A stretch of DNA of 35,654 nt from Streptomyces sp. MspMP-M5 (GTDB taxonomy: Bacteria > Actinomycetota > Actinomycetes > Streptomycetales > Streptomycetaceae), in contig NZ_KB891900.1 in assembly GCF_000373585.1 (NCBI RefSeq), positions 1-35,654 on the forward strand. Reading direction: 5' to 3'. The position numbers were made by a program, and so were the translations under genes. Below are positions 7,909 to 16,336 of this stretch, piece by piece; position 1 is the first letter of the stretch; every line of letters starts with the position of its first letter. The notes below the pieces were generated by a model. The model saw only the letters and a list, made by a program, of their open reading frames with translations. It did no database searches and was not told the DNA's origin.

Positions 7909-10200
7909 ATGACCCGATCCGCCATAGCTCGACGGCCTCGCACGCCGGAGCCGTCCGGCCGTTCGCGCCGGCTCCTGACCGGAGCCGTCGCACTGGCCCT
8001 GGCGGTCACCGCCGGTCCGCTCGTCGTGCCCGCCGTCGCCGCCGGCCCCGCCGCCGCGGCCACCGCGGCCCCCGCCCAGGTACTGAAGATCGCCGCCGGC
8101 TCCGAGATCGTCAGCGCCGGCCGGACCGGCTTCCTCTCCGTCGACCCCCGGCACCAGGTGCTGTGGACGCGCTACGCCGACGGCGTCACGACGAAGCTCG
8201 CCCAGGACGACCCCCGCACCTCCTACGAGACCACGCACGGCACCGCCTCCGACGTCGTGGCCCTCGGGGACGACCCGGTCATGGGCGCCTCCGGCAAGAT
8301 CACCCTGCGGGACATGGCCGGCGGGACGTCCACCCTCATCGACCTCACCGCCTACGGCTACCACTATCTGGGCACCGTCGGCTCGCGAGTCCTCGCCTAC
8401 CAGCGGGGCGACAAGGGCACCGTGCGGGCGCACGTCCTGGAGGCCGCGGGCGGCACGGTCACCGACCGGGAGATCACCGGCCTGCCCGACGGCACACGGG
8501 ACGTCGACGTGGCGTCCGGCTCCGGCGACTCCGTCGTGCTGCGGTACTCGATCACCCCGGACGGCGTCGACGACCACGGCATGGAGGAGTACACCGTCGC
8601 CGACCTGGCCTCCGCCAAGGTCGTCACCGGCCGCGGCATGGTGGGCGGCTTCCCGACCGTCGCTGCGGTGTCGGGCCGTCATATGGCGCTCGCCGGCGGC
8701 CTGTTCATGGGCGACGCCACCACCTCGCTGCGCACCAAGGCACTCGGCGGCGACCAGCAGCGGTGGAGCACGGACCTCGCCGGCGTCGTCACCCCCCTCG
8801 TGGGCCTGGCCGGCGACTGGGCGCTGTACGGGAACGCCTGGCGGGTCAACGAGGGCAGCGGCAGCGGCCGGGCTTCCTTCCGGGCCGTGCCGATCGGCGG
8901 CGGCACCGCCCGCAAGGTGCTGGAACACGCCTCTTCCGTCACCCCCGCCCCCGACGGCGGCCTGCTGGTGATGGGCGGCACGGCGGAGAACGGGGAGGGG
9001 CTCTACCGCGTCGCCCCCGGGGCCGACGGCGCCCCCGTCGCCGAGCTGGTGGCGAGCACCGGTGAACGGACGGGGCTCGCCCTCGTCGGCAGCGAGGTCC
9101 CGGCCGTGGCCGAACCGGCCAAGGGCCACTGGCGGCCGCGCTGGCAGCTGTCGCACGGCAACGCCGAGGTGTCCGTCACCCTGCGCCACACCGCCTCCGG
9201 CGCCCGGCGCACGTTCGACCTCCGGATCGACCCCGCCAAGTGGGAGGAGCCGGGCCCCACTTGGGTGGACCTGGACTGGGACGGCCTGCTCGGCCCCTCC
9301 TACGCCCCCGACCTGGCCGCCCCCAACGGCGGCTACACCTGGACGCTGACCGCCAAGCCGCGCAACGGCATCGGCCCGGTCCTCACCGCCGACGGCGGCT
9401 TCACGGTCGCGCGCCCGCCCGCCCCGCACGACTACACCGACAACGGCACCCCGGACCTGCTGCTGCGCAACGGCTCGGGAGACCTGGAGCGCACGGACAC
9501 CTACGTCGATCCCGACACGGCGCGGCTCAAGGGCCGGGACGCGGCCCGGATCGGCGGCGGCTGGGACATCTACGACCAGGTCACGGCGGTCGGGAACGTC
9601 GCGGGCGCGGTGCACGGCGATGTCGTCGCGCGGGACCGGTCCGGGGTGCTGTGGCTGTATCTCGGCAAGGGCGACGGCACCTTCGACGGCCGGATCAGGG
9701 TCGGCGCCGGCTGGGGCGGCTACACCCAGCTCACCGGTGGCGCGGACCTCGACGGCGACGGCCGCGGCGACCTGCTGGCCCGTGATGCCGCCGGAGTGCT
9801 CTGGCTCTACAAGGGAACGGGCAAGTGGAACGCGCCCTTCGCGCCCCGGGTGAAGATCGGTGGCGGCTGGAACGCCTACGACCGGATCGTCTCGGTCGGC
9901 GCCGTGGCCGGCGGGCCCGCGGGGGACGTGGTGGCCCGGGACAGGGACGGGGTGCTGTGGCTGTATCCCGGCAAGGGTGACGGCACCTTCGAGGGCCGGA
10001 TCAGGGTCGGCGCCGGCTGGGGCGGCTACCCCCAGCTCGTCGGCATCGGGGACGCCGGCACCGACGGCCGGGCCGACCTCCTGGTCACCGCGTCGGACGG
10101 CACCGCGTACGTCTACCGCGGCACCGGCAACCGGCAGGCGCCGTTCGCCCCGCGTGAGCAGACCGACACCCAGGTGCTGCCGGGCCAAATCCTGTCCTGA
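7909..10200 (+). CDS. Secreted FG-GAP/VCBS repeat protein
   Basis: The start is ATG 7909 behind a strong AGGAGGG site, although the frame is open from 7801. The 763-residue protein begins with an Arg-rich n-region and a signal peptide (RRLLTGAVALALAVTAGPLV, likely cleavage near AVAAGPAAAA), so it is exported. Residues about 60-400 look like a beta-propeller with repeated short strands. A linker domain of about 100 residues follows. The last 260 residues hold FG-GAP/VCBS-like repeats of the form DVVARDRSGVLWLYLGKGDGTF or DLDGDGRGDLLARD, whose DxDGDGxxD loops bind calcium in this class. Such proteins are abundant in Streptomyces and have no assigned substrate. Confidence 0.85.
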   Translation: MTRSAIARRPRTPEPSGRSRRLLTGAVALALAVTAGPLVVPAVAAGPAAAATAAPAQVLKIAAGSEIVSAGRTGFLSVDPRHQVLWTRYADGVTTKLAQDDPRTSYETTHGTASDVVALGDDPVMGASGKITLRDMAGGTSTLIDLTAYGYHYLGTVGSRVLAYQRGDKGTVRAHVLEAAGGTVTDREITGLPDGTRDVDVASGSGDSVVLRYSITPDGVDDHGMEEYTVADLASAKVVTGRGMVGGFPTVAAVSGRHMALAGGLFMGDATTSLRTKALGGDQQRWSTDLAGVVTPLVGLAGDWALYGNAWRVNEGSGSGRASFRAVPIGGGTARKVLEHASSVTPAPDGGLLVMGGTAENGEGLYRVAPGADGAPVAELVASTGERTGLALVGSEVPAVAEPAKGHWRPRWQLSHGNAEVSVTLRHTASGARRTFDLRIDPAKWEEPGPTWVDLDWDGLLGPSYAPDLAAPNGGYTWTLTAKPRNGIGPVLTADGGFTVARPPAPHDYTDNGTPDLLLRNGSGDLERTDTYVDPDTARLKGRDAARIGGGWDIYDQVTAVGNVAGAVHGDVVARDRSGVLWLYLGKGDGTFDGRIRVGAGWGGYTQLTGGADLDGDGRGDLLARDAAGVLWLYKGTGKWNAPFAPRVKIGGGWNAYDRIVSVGAVAGGPAGDVVARDRDGVLWLYPGKGDGTFEGRIRVGAGWGGYPQLVGIGDAGTDGRADLLVTASDGTAYVYRGTGNRQAPFAPREQTDTQVLPGQILS
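9643..10038 (+). repeat. Near-identical 90-bp direct repeat inside the FG-GAP gene
   Basis: Bases 9643-9732 recur at 9949-10038 (offset 306 bp, 102 codons). I count about four differences over the stretch compared, from GTGCTGTGGCTG to the CCCAGCTC that follows each copy. Identity at third codon positions indicates recent duplication or gene conversion between repeat units. Confidence 0.8.
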
Positions 10201-10230
10201 GGACGGGAGTCGGGGCGAGGGGAGTCGGGG

Positions 10231-10264
10231 GCGGGGGCGGTGCCGGCACGGCGTGCGCCCCCGC
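10231..10264. terminator. GC-rich hairpin between convergent genes
   Basis: Arms GCGGGGGCG (10231-10239) and CGCCCCCGC (10256-10264) are perfect complements. It lies between the stop of the FG-GAP gene (10200) and the stop of the helR-like gene (10323), so it could serve both strands. There is no U-run, as is common in Streptomyces. An alternative pairing with GCACCGCCC further right is also possible. Confidence 0.5.
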
Positions 10265-10322
10265 GCTGCCTTCGCTCGCCCCCGCACCGCCCTCGTTCAC
10301 CACCCCGCCCGCCGGCCCTCCG

Positions 10323-12473
10323 TCAGCCGCCGGCGAGCCGCTCCGGCAGCTCCGCCGCGTGCACGATCGTCAGGCCCGACACCGGCCGGGTCAGGCACAC
10401 GTACAGGCGGCGCAGGCCGGTCCGCTCGTCCGGTTCGCCGTCCACGATCGCCGCCGGCTCGTCCAGCACCACGTAGTCGTACTCCAGACCCTTGGCCAGT
10501 GTGGCCGGCACCAGCGTCAGCCGGGCCTCGGCCGAGGTCTCCGCCCCCGGGGGCAGACAGGTGATGCCGGCCTCCTCAAGGGCCGTGCGCAGCACCGGAA
10601 TACGGGCGTCCGCGGCGATCAGGCCGACCGAGCCCTCCTCGGCCAGCGCGTCGCGGCAGGCCGCGAGCACCGCCGCGGCCAGGTCGGCGGGCCGCACCGC
10701 CCGGATCTCGAAGTCGCCCGCCGACTCGCGGATGGACGTGGCCTCCGTCAGGTCGGGCGCGATCGCCGGCAGCAGACGGGACGCATAGGCGATGACCTCG
10801 CGCGGCACACGGAAGCCCTGGGTCAGCTCCTCCACGGCGGCACCGGGCTTGCCCAGATGGGCCAGCGCCTGCTCCCACGTGTCGGTCGCCCACGGGGTGG
10901 TGCCCTGGGCGATGTCGCCCAGGATCGTCGCCGAGCCCGTACTGCAGCGGCGGCCCACCGCGCGGTACTGCATGGGGGACAGGTCCTGCGCCTCGTCCAG
11001 GACCACATGGCCCAGCGAGTGCGTACGGGTCACCAGGTCCGTCGCCTCGTCGACCAGCACCGCGTCCGCCGACGACCACTTGGCGCTCCGTACACCGCGC
11101 GGCGCCCTCTTTCCCGATCCGGGCTGTGGCCACAGGATCGCCTTCTGTTCCTCGTCGGTGAGGATGCCCGCCGCGTGCTCGGCGAGGAAGTCGGCGTCGC
11201 TCAGCAGCCGCAGCACCAGCTTCGCCGGGTCGACCGGCGGCCAGATCGCCTTGACCGCGGTCTTCACCGCGGCATTGCGGGCGACCGCGTCCTGCACCCG
11301 GTCGTCGGGCGCCTCGCCCGCCTGCTCCATCCGCACCAGGACCGCGTGCGCGATCCGCTGCGGCAGCGCCTCGCGGGCCGCGCCGTAGCGGATGTCGCGG
11401 TCCAGCAACTCCTGGACGATCTCCTGGAGTTCGTAGGCCGGGACCCGCCAGCGGCGGGAGCCGCGGACCACCACACAGGGCTCCTGCGGCGGGGTGACGT
11501 GCGCGCGGACCGCCCGGCGCAGCACCTCGGCCATCCGCGCGTCGCCCTTGACCGTGGCCGTGGCCGCGTCGTCCGTGCCGCGCACCTCGACATGGCCGAC
11601 CAGGTCGTCGATGGTGGCCTGCTTGACCTCCAACTCCCCCAGGGCGGGCAGCACCTGCTCGATGTACTGGAGGAAGGAGCGGTTCGGACCGATGACCAGG
11701 GTGCCGGAGCGGGCCAGCCGCTCCCGGTGGGCGTACAGCAGATACGCGACACGGTGCAGGCCCACCGCGGTCTTGCCCGTACCGGGCGCCCCCTGGACGC
11801 AGACCGTGCCGCCGATGCCGGCCCGGACGATCTCGTCCTGCTCGGGCTGGATGGTGGCGACGATGTCCCGCATCGGGCCGACGCGCGGGCGCTCGATCTC
11901 CGCCTGGAGGAGGGCGCTGGTGGTCTCGGCCTCGGCCGGGTCGGTGAGGTGCTCGTCCTCGTAGGCAGTCAGCTCGCCGCCGGTGTAGCCGAAGCGGCGC
12001 CGCAGCTTCAGGTCCATCGGGTCCTTCTTGGAGGCCCGGTAGAACGGCTGGGAGACGGGGGCGCGCCAGTCGATGACCATGGGGTCGCCGTCGGCGTCGT
12101 GGACGTGGCGGCGCCCGACGTAGAAGTTCTCGCCCGCCCGTCGCCCACCACCACCCTTGCCGGAGGCGCTTTGCGCCGCCCCTTTTGATGCCCCTTCGGC
12201 GAGGTCGATGCCGGGGGCGTGGAGGTAGTCGAGCCGGCCGAAGAAGAGCGGGGTGCCGGAGAGGTCCGCGAGGGCCTTGATGCGGGCGTCGATCTCGCCC
12301 TGGAGGACCTCGGCGTTGACCCAGTTCGCCGTGACGTCCTTGATGTTCAGGGCCTGGGCGTCCTCGCGCATCGCGCGCAGCGCCGCACGGGAGGCGGCGA
12401 GGTGGGCCCGCTCCCGCTGGAGGGGGTCGGCGGGGCCGGCTTGGTCGGGTGACGGGTGGGCGTGCGAGGGCAC
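10323..12473 (-). CDS. helR: HelD/HelR-type RNA polymerase-associated helicase
   Basis: This 716-residue SF1 UvrD/Rep-like ATPase has an N-terminal coiled coil (residues about 15-75) followed by the FFGRLDY and FYVGRRHVHD blocks typical of HelD. Walker A is GAPGTGKT at 228-235. A Walker B/motif II DEAQ lies at 493-496, followed by a TQGFRVPREV motif. The C-terminal motifs are TLAKGLEYDYVVLDEP and YVCLTRP. HelD proteins remove RNA polymerase from stalled complexes. The actinobacterial HelR subtype is known to displace rifamycins from RNA polymerase, giving tolerance. The GTG at 12473 follows GGAGG at good spacing. I looked for the rifamycin-associated element upstream and did not find it. Subtype (HelR versus housekeeping HelD) is therefore likely but not proven. 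Confidence 0.85.
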   Translation of the reverse strand: MPSHAHPSPDQAGPADPLQRERAHLAASRAALRAMREDAQALNIKDVTANWVNAEVLQGEIDARIKALADLSGTPLFFGRLDYLHAPGIDLAEGASKGAAQSASGKGGGGRRAGENFYVGRRHVHDADGDPMVIDWRAPVSQPFYRASKKDPMDLKLRRRFGYTGGELTAYEDEHLTDPAEAETTSALLQAEIERPRVGPMRDIVATIQPEQDEIVRAGIGGTVCVQGAPGTGKTAVGLHRVAYLLYAHRERLARSGTLVIGPNRSFLQYIEQVLPALGELEVKQATIDDLVGHVEVRGTDDAATATVKGDARMAEVLRRAVRAHVTPPQEPCVVVRGSRRWRVPAYELQEIVQELLDRDIRYGAAREALPQRIAHAVLVRMEQAGEAPDDRVQDAVARNAAVKTAVKAIWPPVDPAKLVLRLLSDADFLAEHAAGILTDEEQKAILWPQPGSGKRAPRGVRSAKWSSADAVLVDEATDLVTRTHSLGHVVLDEAQDLSPMQYRAVGRRCSTGSATILGDIAQGTTPWATDTWEQALAHLGKPGAAVEELTQGFRVPREVIAYASRLLPAIAPDLTEATSIRESAGDFEIRAVRPADLAAAVLAACRDALAEEGSVGLIAADARIPVLRTALEEAGITCLPPGAETSAEARLTLVPATLAKGLEYDYVVLDEPAAIVDGEPDERTGLRRLYVCLTRPVSGLTIVHAAELPERLAGG

Positions 12474-12862
12474 GGCTTGCCTCCGGTGACGGGTCTTTCG
12501 TCGGTACGTGGCGCGCGCGGCGTGCGACGAAGGGCGTGGACGGCGCTACGGCGTGCGACGGCGTGGTGCGAAGGGCCGACCGGTTTCCGACCGGACGGCG
12601 GCGCTCCCCTGACGGGAGGCAGGCAGGCGCGCGATTGTAGTCAGCAGCTATCCGGGGCGCCAACGGATTTCCGCGCGCCCGCCGCGGAGGAGCGTCGTAC
12701 CCGGGGGACGGCCCCGGAGGCGCCTGTACCCGGGAGGGACGGCCCCGGAGTTCCGTAGGTCTCCCGTAGGGGTCGGTGTGGGCCCCGAGGTTGATGCCGG
12801 GGCGCGGGGAGATGGAACCGTGGGGCGATGTGCGTGGCCCGCCCGAAATCGATGATGGAGGC
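12474..12862. other. Divergent intergenic region upstream of the helicase
   Basis: This 389-bp spacer separates the helicase gene from the small ORF at 12863. It contains two copies of GGCGTGCGACG near 12520-12575 and the direct repeat at 12698-12750. No open frame with coding character and no recognisable riboswitch or rifamycin element is seen. Confidence 0.5.
12698..12750. repeat. Imperfect direct repeat of about 23 bp
   Basis: TACCCGGG...GGACGGCCCCGGAG occurs at 12698-12719 and again at 12727-12750. The second copy has two extra bases after CCCGGG. The copies are about 30 bp apart, near three helical turns. Function is unknown. Confidence 0.55.
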
Positions 12863-13072
12863 ATGAGCAGCGCAACGATGTCCTCGGTCCCCGTCCACGC
12901 CGTCCCCCGCCGCCCGGCCAAGACCGCCGCGGCCCCCGACAGGGCGTCCACCGCCGGCCCGGCGGACGCCCAGGAGCACCGCCGCCCGCTGGGCGGCGCC
13001 TTCCGCGCGGTGAAGGTCTTCGCCGCCGCCGCGTTCAGCGTGGTGGTGATGGGCGAGTACGCCGAGGGATGA
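12863..13072 (+). CDS. Small conserved-looking hypothetical protein (69 aa)
   Basis: ATG 12863 follows GGAG with 4-base spacing; the frame is open upstream but a start here fits best. The first 45 residues are Ala/Pro/Arg-rich. The C-terminal part FRAVKVFAAAAFSVVVMGEY is a short hydrophobic helix followed by an acidic end. I recall similar small proteins ending in VLGEYAE in streptomycetes, but assign no function. It could be a small membrane-associated protein. Confidence 0.6.
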   Translation: MSSATMSSVPVHAVPRRPAKTAAAPDRASTAGPADAQEHRRPLGGAFRAVKVFAAAAFSVVVMGEYAEG

Positions 13073-13273
13073 TCCCGGACGTCCCCCCGCGCGACACCGC
13101 GGGCGCGGCGGAATCGCCCGCCCGGTACGGTCAGGCAGGATTCGTACCTTTCGTACGTGGACGGCCGATTCCGCATGGACATCCGGTTGACCGGAAAGCG
13201 TTACGGACGGGCGGTCTCGATCTACTAGCGTCGCCGCAAGGAGCGCGCTCAGGGCGACGAGGAGGGGTCAACG

Positions 13274-14566
13274 GTGTCTGCCGCCGAGGGGACGTGGACT
13301 GAGAGACGCACCTGGGCGCGGGGCATCGCCGGCCCCGGCCGGCTGGCGATAGGCGTGGCCCTGCTCGGGCTGTCCTTCGCCGGGCTCTATGCGCTCTCGC
13401 TGGCCGTGCAGCTCCCGATGTCCGACATAGAGGTGTACCGCGCCGAGGGCCAGGCCGCCGCGACCGGCGGTGACCTCTACGGCTTCACGGTCACCAAGTG
13501 GGCGCTCCCGGCGACGTATCCGCCGTTCGCCGCCCTGCTGTTCGTCCCCACCACCTGGATCTCGCTCACCACCCTCAAGATCACCTGCGTGCTGGTCAAC
13601 GCGGCCCTCCTGGCGCTGCTGATCCACCTCTCCTGCAAGGCCGCCGGTCTGCGCCGGGCCGCGTACTCCGCCCCGCTGCTCCTCACCACCACCGCCCTCG
13701 GCCTCTGGCTCGAACCGGTCTTCCAGACCCTGGTCTTCGGGCAGATCAACCTCGCCCTGGCCTGCCTGGTCCTGTGGGACCTCGGGCGTCCGGACGGCGC
13801 CCGCCTCAAGGGCTTCGCCACCGGCCTCGCCGCGGGCATCAAGCTCACCCCGGCGATCTTCGCGGTGTATCTGCTGATCACCGGGCGGGTGAAGGCCGCG
13901 CTCACCGCCCTCGCCGGATTCGCGGTGTCGGTGCTGCTCGGCGCGCTGGTGCTGCCCGAGGCCACGGTGGATTTCTGGACGCGGCGGATGTTCGAGACGC
14001 AGCGGGTCGGCAAGGTGTGGATCGTCGACAACCAGTCGCTCCAGGGCCTGCTCGCCCGGCTGCTGCACACCACCGACCCGGGACTGTGGTGGCTGGCGGC
14101 GGCCGCGGTCACCGGCGCGGCCGGGCTGTGGATCGCCCGCCGGGTCTTCGTCCGCCGCGGCCTGGACCTCTGGGGCGTCCTGGCCACCGCCGTCACCGCG
14201 CTGCTGGTCTCGCCGATCAGCTGGTCGCACCACTGGGTCTGGTGCATACCCCTGCTGGCGGCGCTGATCGCGCACGCCCGGCGGGCCGCCTGGCGCTGGG
14301 CGCTGGTGGCCGCCGTCACGGTCGCCTTCACCGCCCGCTCGATGTGGGCCCTCTACCACCGGGGCACCCTGGCCCTGCACTTCGACTGGTGGCGGCAGCT
14401 GCTCGCCGCCCCCTACCCGGCGCTCGGCCTCGCCCTGCTGGCCGCGCTGGCCTGGTGGACGCGCCGGACGCCCGACCGCCCGGGCGCACGCGGCGGCCGG
14501 CCGGGGGTCCACGTCCCCTCGCCCCGCGCCGACGCCCACCGGCCCGCCCGGGCCACGACGGGCTGA
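13274..14566 (+). CDS. GT87-family membrane glycosyltransferase (DUF2029)
   Basis: The 430-residue protein has about 10 membrane segments. After the first helix (about 26-46) an extracytoplasmic loop carries DIEVYRAEGQAAATGGDLY with the conserved D of the GT87/PimE fold. Then come TYPPFAALLF, GQINLALACLVL, GIKLTPAIFAVYLL and SPISWSHHWVW, all family hallmarks. GT87 enzymes transfer mannose from polyprenyl-phosphate-mannose to glycolipids or proteins on the outer face of the membrane. The acceptor here is unknown. GTG 13274 has GGAGGGG upstream. The gene is convergent with the XPB gene (26-bp gap). The tail of about 40 residues is Pro/Arg-rich. Confidence 0.88.
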   Translation: MSAAEGTWTERRTWARGIAGPGRLAIGVALLGLSFAGLYALSLAVQLPMSDIEVYRAEGQAAATGGDLYGFTVTKWALPATYPPFAALLFVPTTWISLTTLKITCVLVNAALLALLIHLSCKAAGLRRAAYSAPLLLTTTALGLWLEPVFQTLVFGQINLALACLVLWDLGRPDGARLKGFATGLAAGIKLTPAIFAVYLLITGRVKAALTALAGFAVSVLLGALVLPEATVDFWTRRMFETQRVGKVWIVDNQSLQGLLARLLHTTDPGLWWLAAAAVTGAAGLWIARRVFVRRGLDLWGVLATAVTALLVSPISWSHHWVWCIPLLAALIAHARRAAWRWALVAAVTVAFTARSMWALYHRGTLALHFDWWRQLLAAPYPALGLALLAALAWWTRRTPDRPGARGGRPGVHVPSPRADAHRPARATTG

Positions 14567-14592
14567 CGCGCACCGCCGCCCGCGCCCGCCGA

Positions 14593-16275
14593 TCACGCCG
14601 GAGCGGGATCGTCCTCCCCAGCCGCGACGCCGTCGCCGCCCGCCGTCAGCAGGTCGCGGGCGTCCACGATCCGGTAGGCGTAGCCCTGTTCGGCCAGGAA
14701 GCGCTGGCGGTGCGCGGCGAAGTCCTGGTCGATGGTGTCGCGGGCGACGACCGAGTAGAAGCGGGCCTCGTGGCCGTCCGCCTTGGGCCGCAGGACCCGG
14801 CCCAGCCGCTGCGCCTCCTCCTGGCGCGAGCCGAAGGTGCCGGACACCTGGATCGCGACCGTGGCCTCCGGCAGGTCGATGGAGAAGTTCGCGACCTTGG
14901 ACACCACCAGCACCGAGAGCTCGCCCTCCCGGAAGGCGTCGAAGAGCTTCTCGCGCTGCGCGTTGCTCGTCTCGCCCTTGATCACCGGCGCGTCCAGATG
15001 CTCACCCAACTCGTCCAGCTGGTCGATGTACTGGCCGATGACCAGCGTCTGCTCGCCCGCGTGCCGGCGCACCAGCGCCTCGGTCACCCGCTGCTTGCTG
15101 TCCGTGGTCGCGCAGAAGCGGTACTTCTCCTCCGCCTCGGCCGTGGCGTACGCCAGCCGCTCCGCGTCGGTGAGGTCCACCCGCACCTCGACGCAGTCCG
15201 CCGGCGCGATGTACCCCTGCGCCTCGATCTCCTTCCACGGGGCGTCGAACCGCTTGGGCCCGATCAGCGAGAAGACGTCCGACTCCCGCCCGTCCTCGCG
15301 CACCAGCGTCGCCGTCAGCCCCAGCCGCCGCCGGGCCTGGAGATCGGCGGTGAACTTGAACACCGGCGCGGGCAGCAGATGCACCTCGTCGTAGACGATC
15401 AGGCCCCAGTCCCGGGAGTCGAACAGCTCCAGATGCGGGTAGACGCCCTTCCGCTTCGTCGTCAGCACCTGGTACGTGGCGATGGTGACCGGCCGGATCT
15501 CCTTCTTCGTCCCGCTGTACTCGCCGATCTCGTCCTCGGTCAGCGACGTCCGCTTCACCAGCTCGTGCTTCCACTGCCGGGCCGAGACGGTGTTGGTGAC
15601 CAGGATCAGGGTGGTGGCCTTGGCCCGCGCCATCGCGCCCGCGCCTACCAGCGTCTTGCCGGCGCCGCAGGGCAGCACCACGACGCCCGAGCCGCCGTGC
15701 CAGAAGCCCTCCACGGCCTGCGACTGATACGGGCGCAGCGCCCAGCCGTCCTCCGCCAGCTCGATCGGATGCGCCTCGCCGTCCACATAGCCGGCCAGGT
15801 CCTCGGCCGGCCAGCCCAGCTTCAGCAGCGTCTGCTTGATCTGCCCGCGCTCGGAGGGGTGCACCACGACGCTGTCCGGGTCGATCCGCGCGCCGACCAG
15901 CGGCTGCACCTTCTTCGAGCGGAGGATCTCCTCCAGAACGGGGCGGTCGGTGGTGGACAGCACCAGACCGTGCGCGGGGTGCTTGGTGAGCGTCAGCCGC
16001 CCGTAGCGCGACATGGTCTCGGCGACGTCGACGAGCAGGGCGTGCGGCACCGGATACCGCGAGTACTGCACCAGCGCGTCCACGACCTGCTCGGCGTCAT
16101 GGCCGGCGGCCCGCGCGTTCCACAGCCCGAGCGGCGTCACCCGGTAGGTGTGGATGTGCTCCGGCGCCCGCTCCAGCTCCGCGAACGGCGCGATGGCCCG
16201 CCGGCACGCGTCCGCCAGCTCGTGGTCCACCTCCAGCAGCAGCGTCTTGTCGCTCTGGACGATCAAGCAGGACAC
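14593..16275 (-). CDS. DNA repair helicase XPB/Ssl2 family
   Basis: The 560-residue SF2 helicase has an N-terminal XPB domain (LIVQSDKTLLLEV at residues 4-16). RecA-like domain 1 has Walker A PCGAGKT (202-208) and DEVH (296-299). Motif III is LTATLVREDGRESD, and domain 2 has KVANFSIDLPEA and SRQEEAQRLGRVLRPK. The family unwinds DNA ATP-dependently in repair. Bacterial roles are less clear. The start is GTG 16275 with GGAGG 5 bases upstream. Other streptomycete XPBs, from memory, begin MNGPLIVQSDK; here it is MSCLIVQSDK. The difference lies exactly where the integrated element begins, so the first codons, ribosome site and promoter may be element-derived. Confidence 0.93.
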   Translation of the reverse strand: MSCLIVQSDKTLLLEVDHELADACRRAIAPFAELERAPEHIHTYRVTPLGLWNARAAGHDAEQVVDALVQYSRYPVPHALLVDVAETMSRYGRLTLTKHPAHGLVLSTTDRPVLEEILRSKKVQPLVGARIDPDSVVVHPSERGQIKQTLLKLGWPAEDLAGYVDGEAHPIELAEDGWALRPYQSQAVEGFWHGGSGVVVLPCGAGKTLVGAGAMARAKATTLILVTNTVSARQWKHELVKRTSLTEDEIGEYSGTKKEIRPVTIATYQVLTTKRKGVYPHLELFDSRDWGLIVYDEVHLLPAPVFKFTADLQARRRLGLTATLVREDGRESDVFSLIGPKRFDAPWKEIEAQGYIAPADCVEVRVDLTDAERLAYATAEAEEKYRFCATTDSKQRVTEALVRRHAGEQTLVIGQYIDQLDELGEHLDAPVIKGETSNAQREKLFDAFREGELSVLVVSKVANFSIDLPEATVAIQVSGTFGSRQEEAQRLGRVLRPKADGHEARFYSVVARDTIDQDFAAHRQRFLAEQGYAYRIVDARDLLTAGGDGVAAGEDDPAPA

Positions 16276-16336
16276 ACATACCTCCGTGGATAGGATCGCT
16301 CAGGCGACAGACACCGTTCCTGCTCAGGTGCGGGCC

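Noticed and set aside
7528..10287. 919-codon minus-strand frame opposite the FG-GAP gene
   Set aside because: It is the antisense shadow of a gene with strong start, signal peptide and repeats, and its translation is low-complexity V/A/G/D.
12474..12862. Rifamycin-associated element upstream of the helicase
   Set aside because: No GGGGCTTGC...GCAAGGCCC-type palindrome is present; the GGCTTGCC near 12474 is not palindromic.
13498..16293. 931-codon plus-strand frame
   Set aside because: It crosses out-of-frame sequence of the GT87 gene and antisense of XPB, with no domain coherence.
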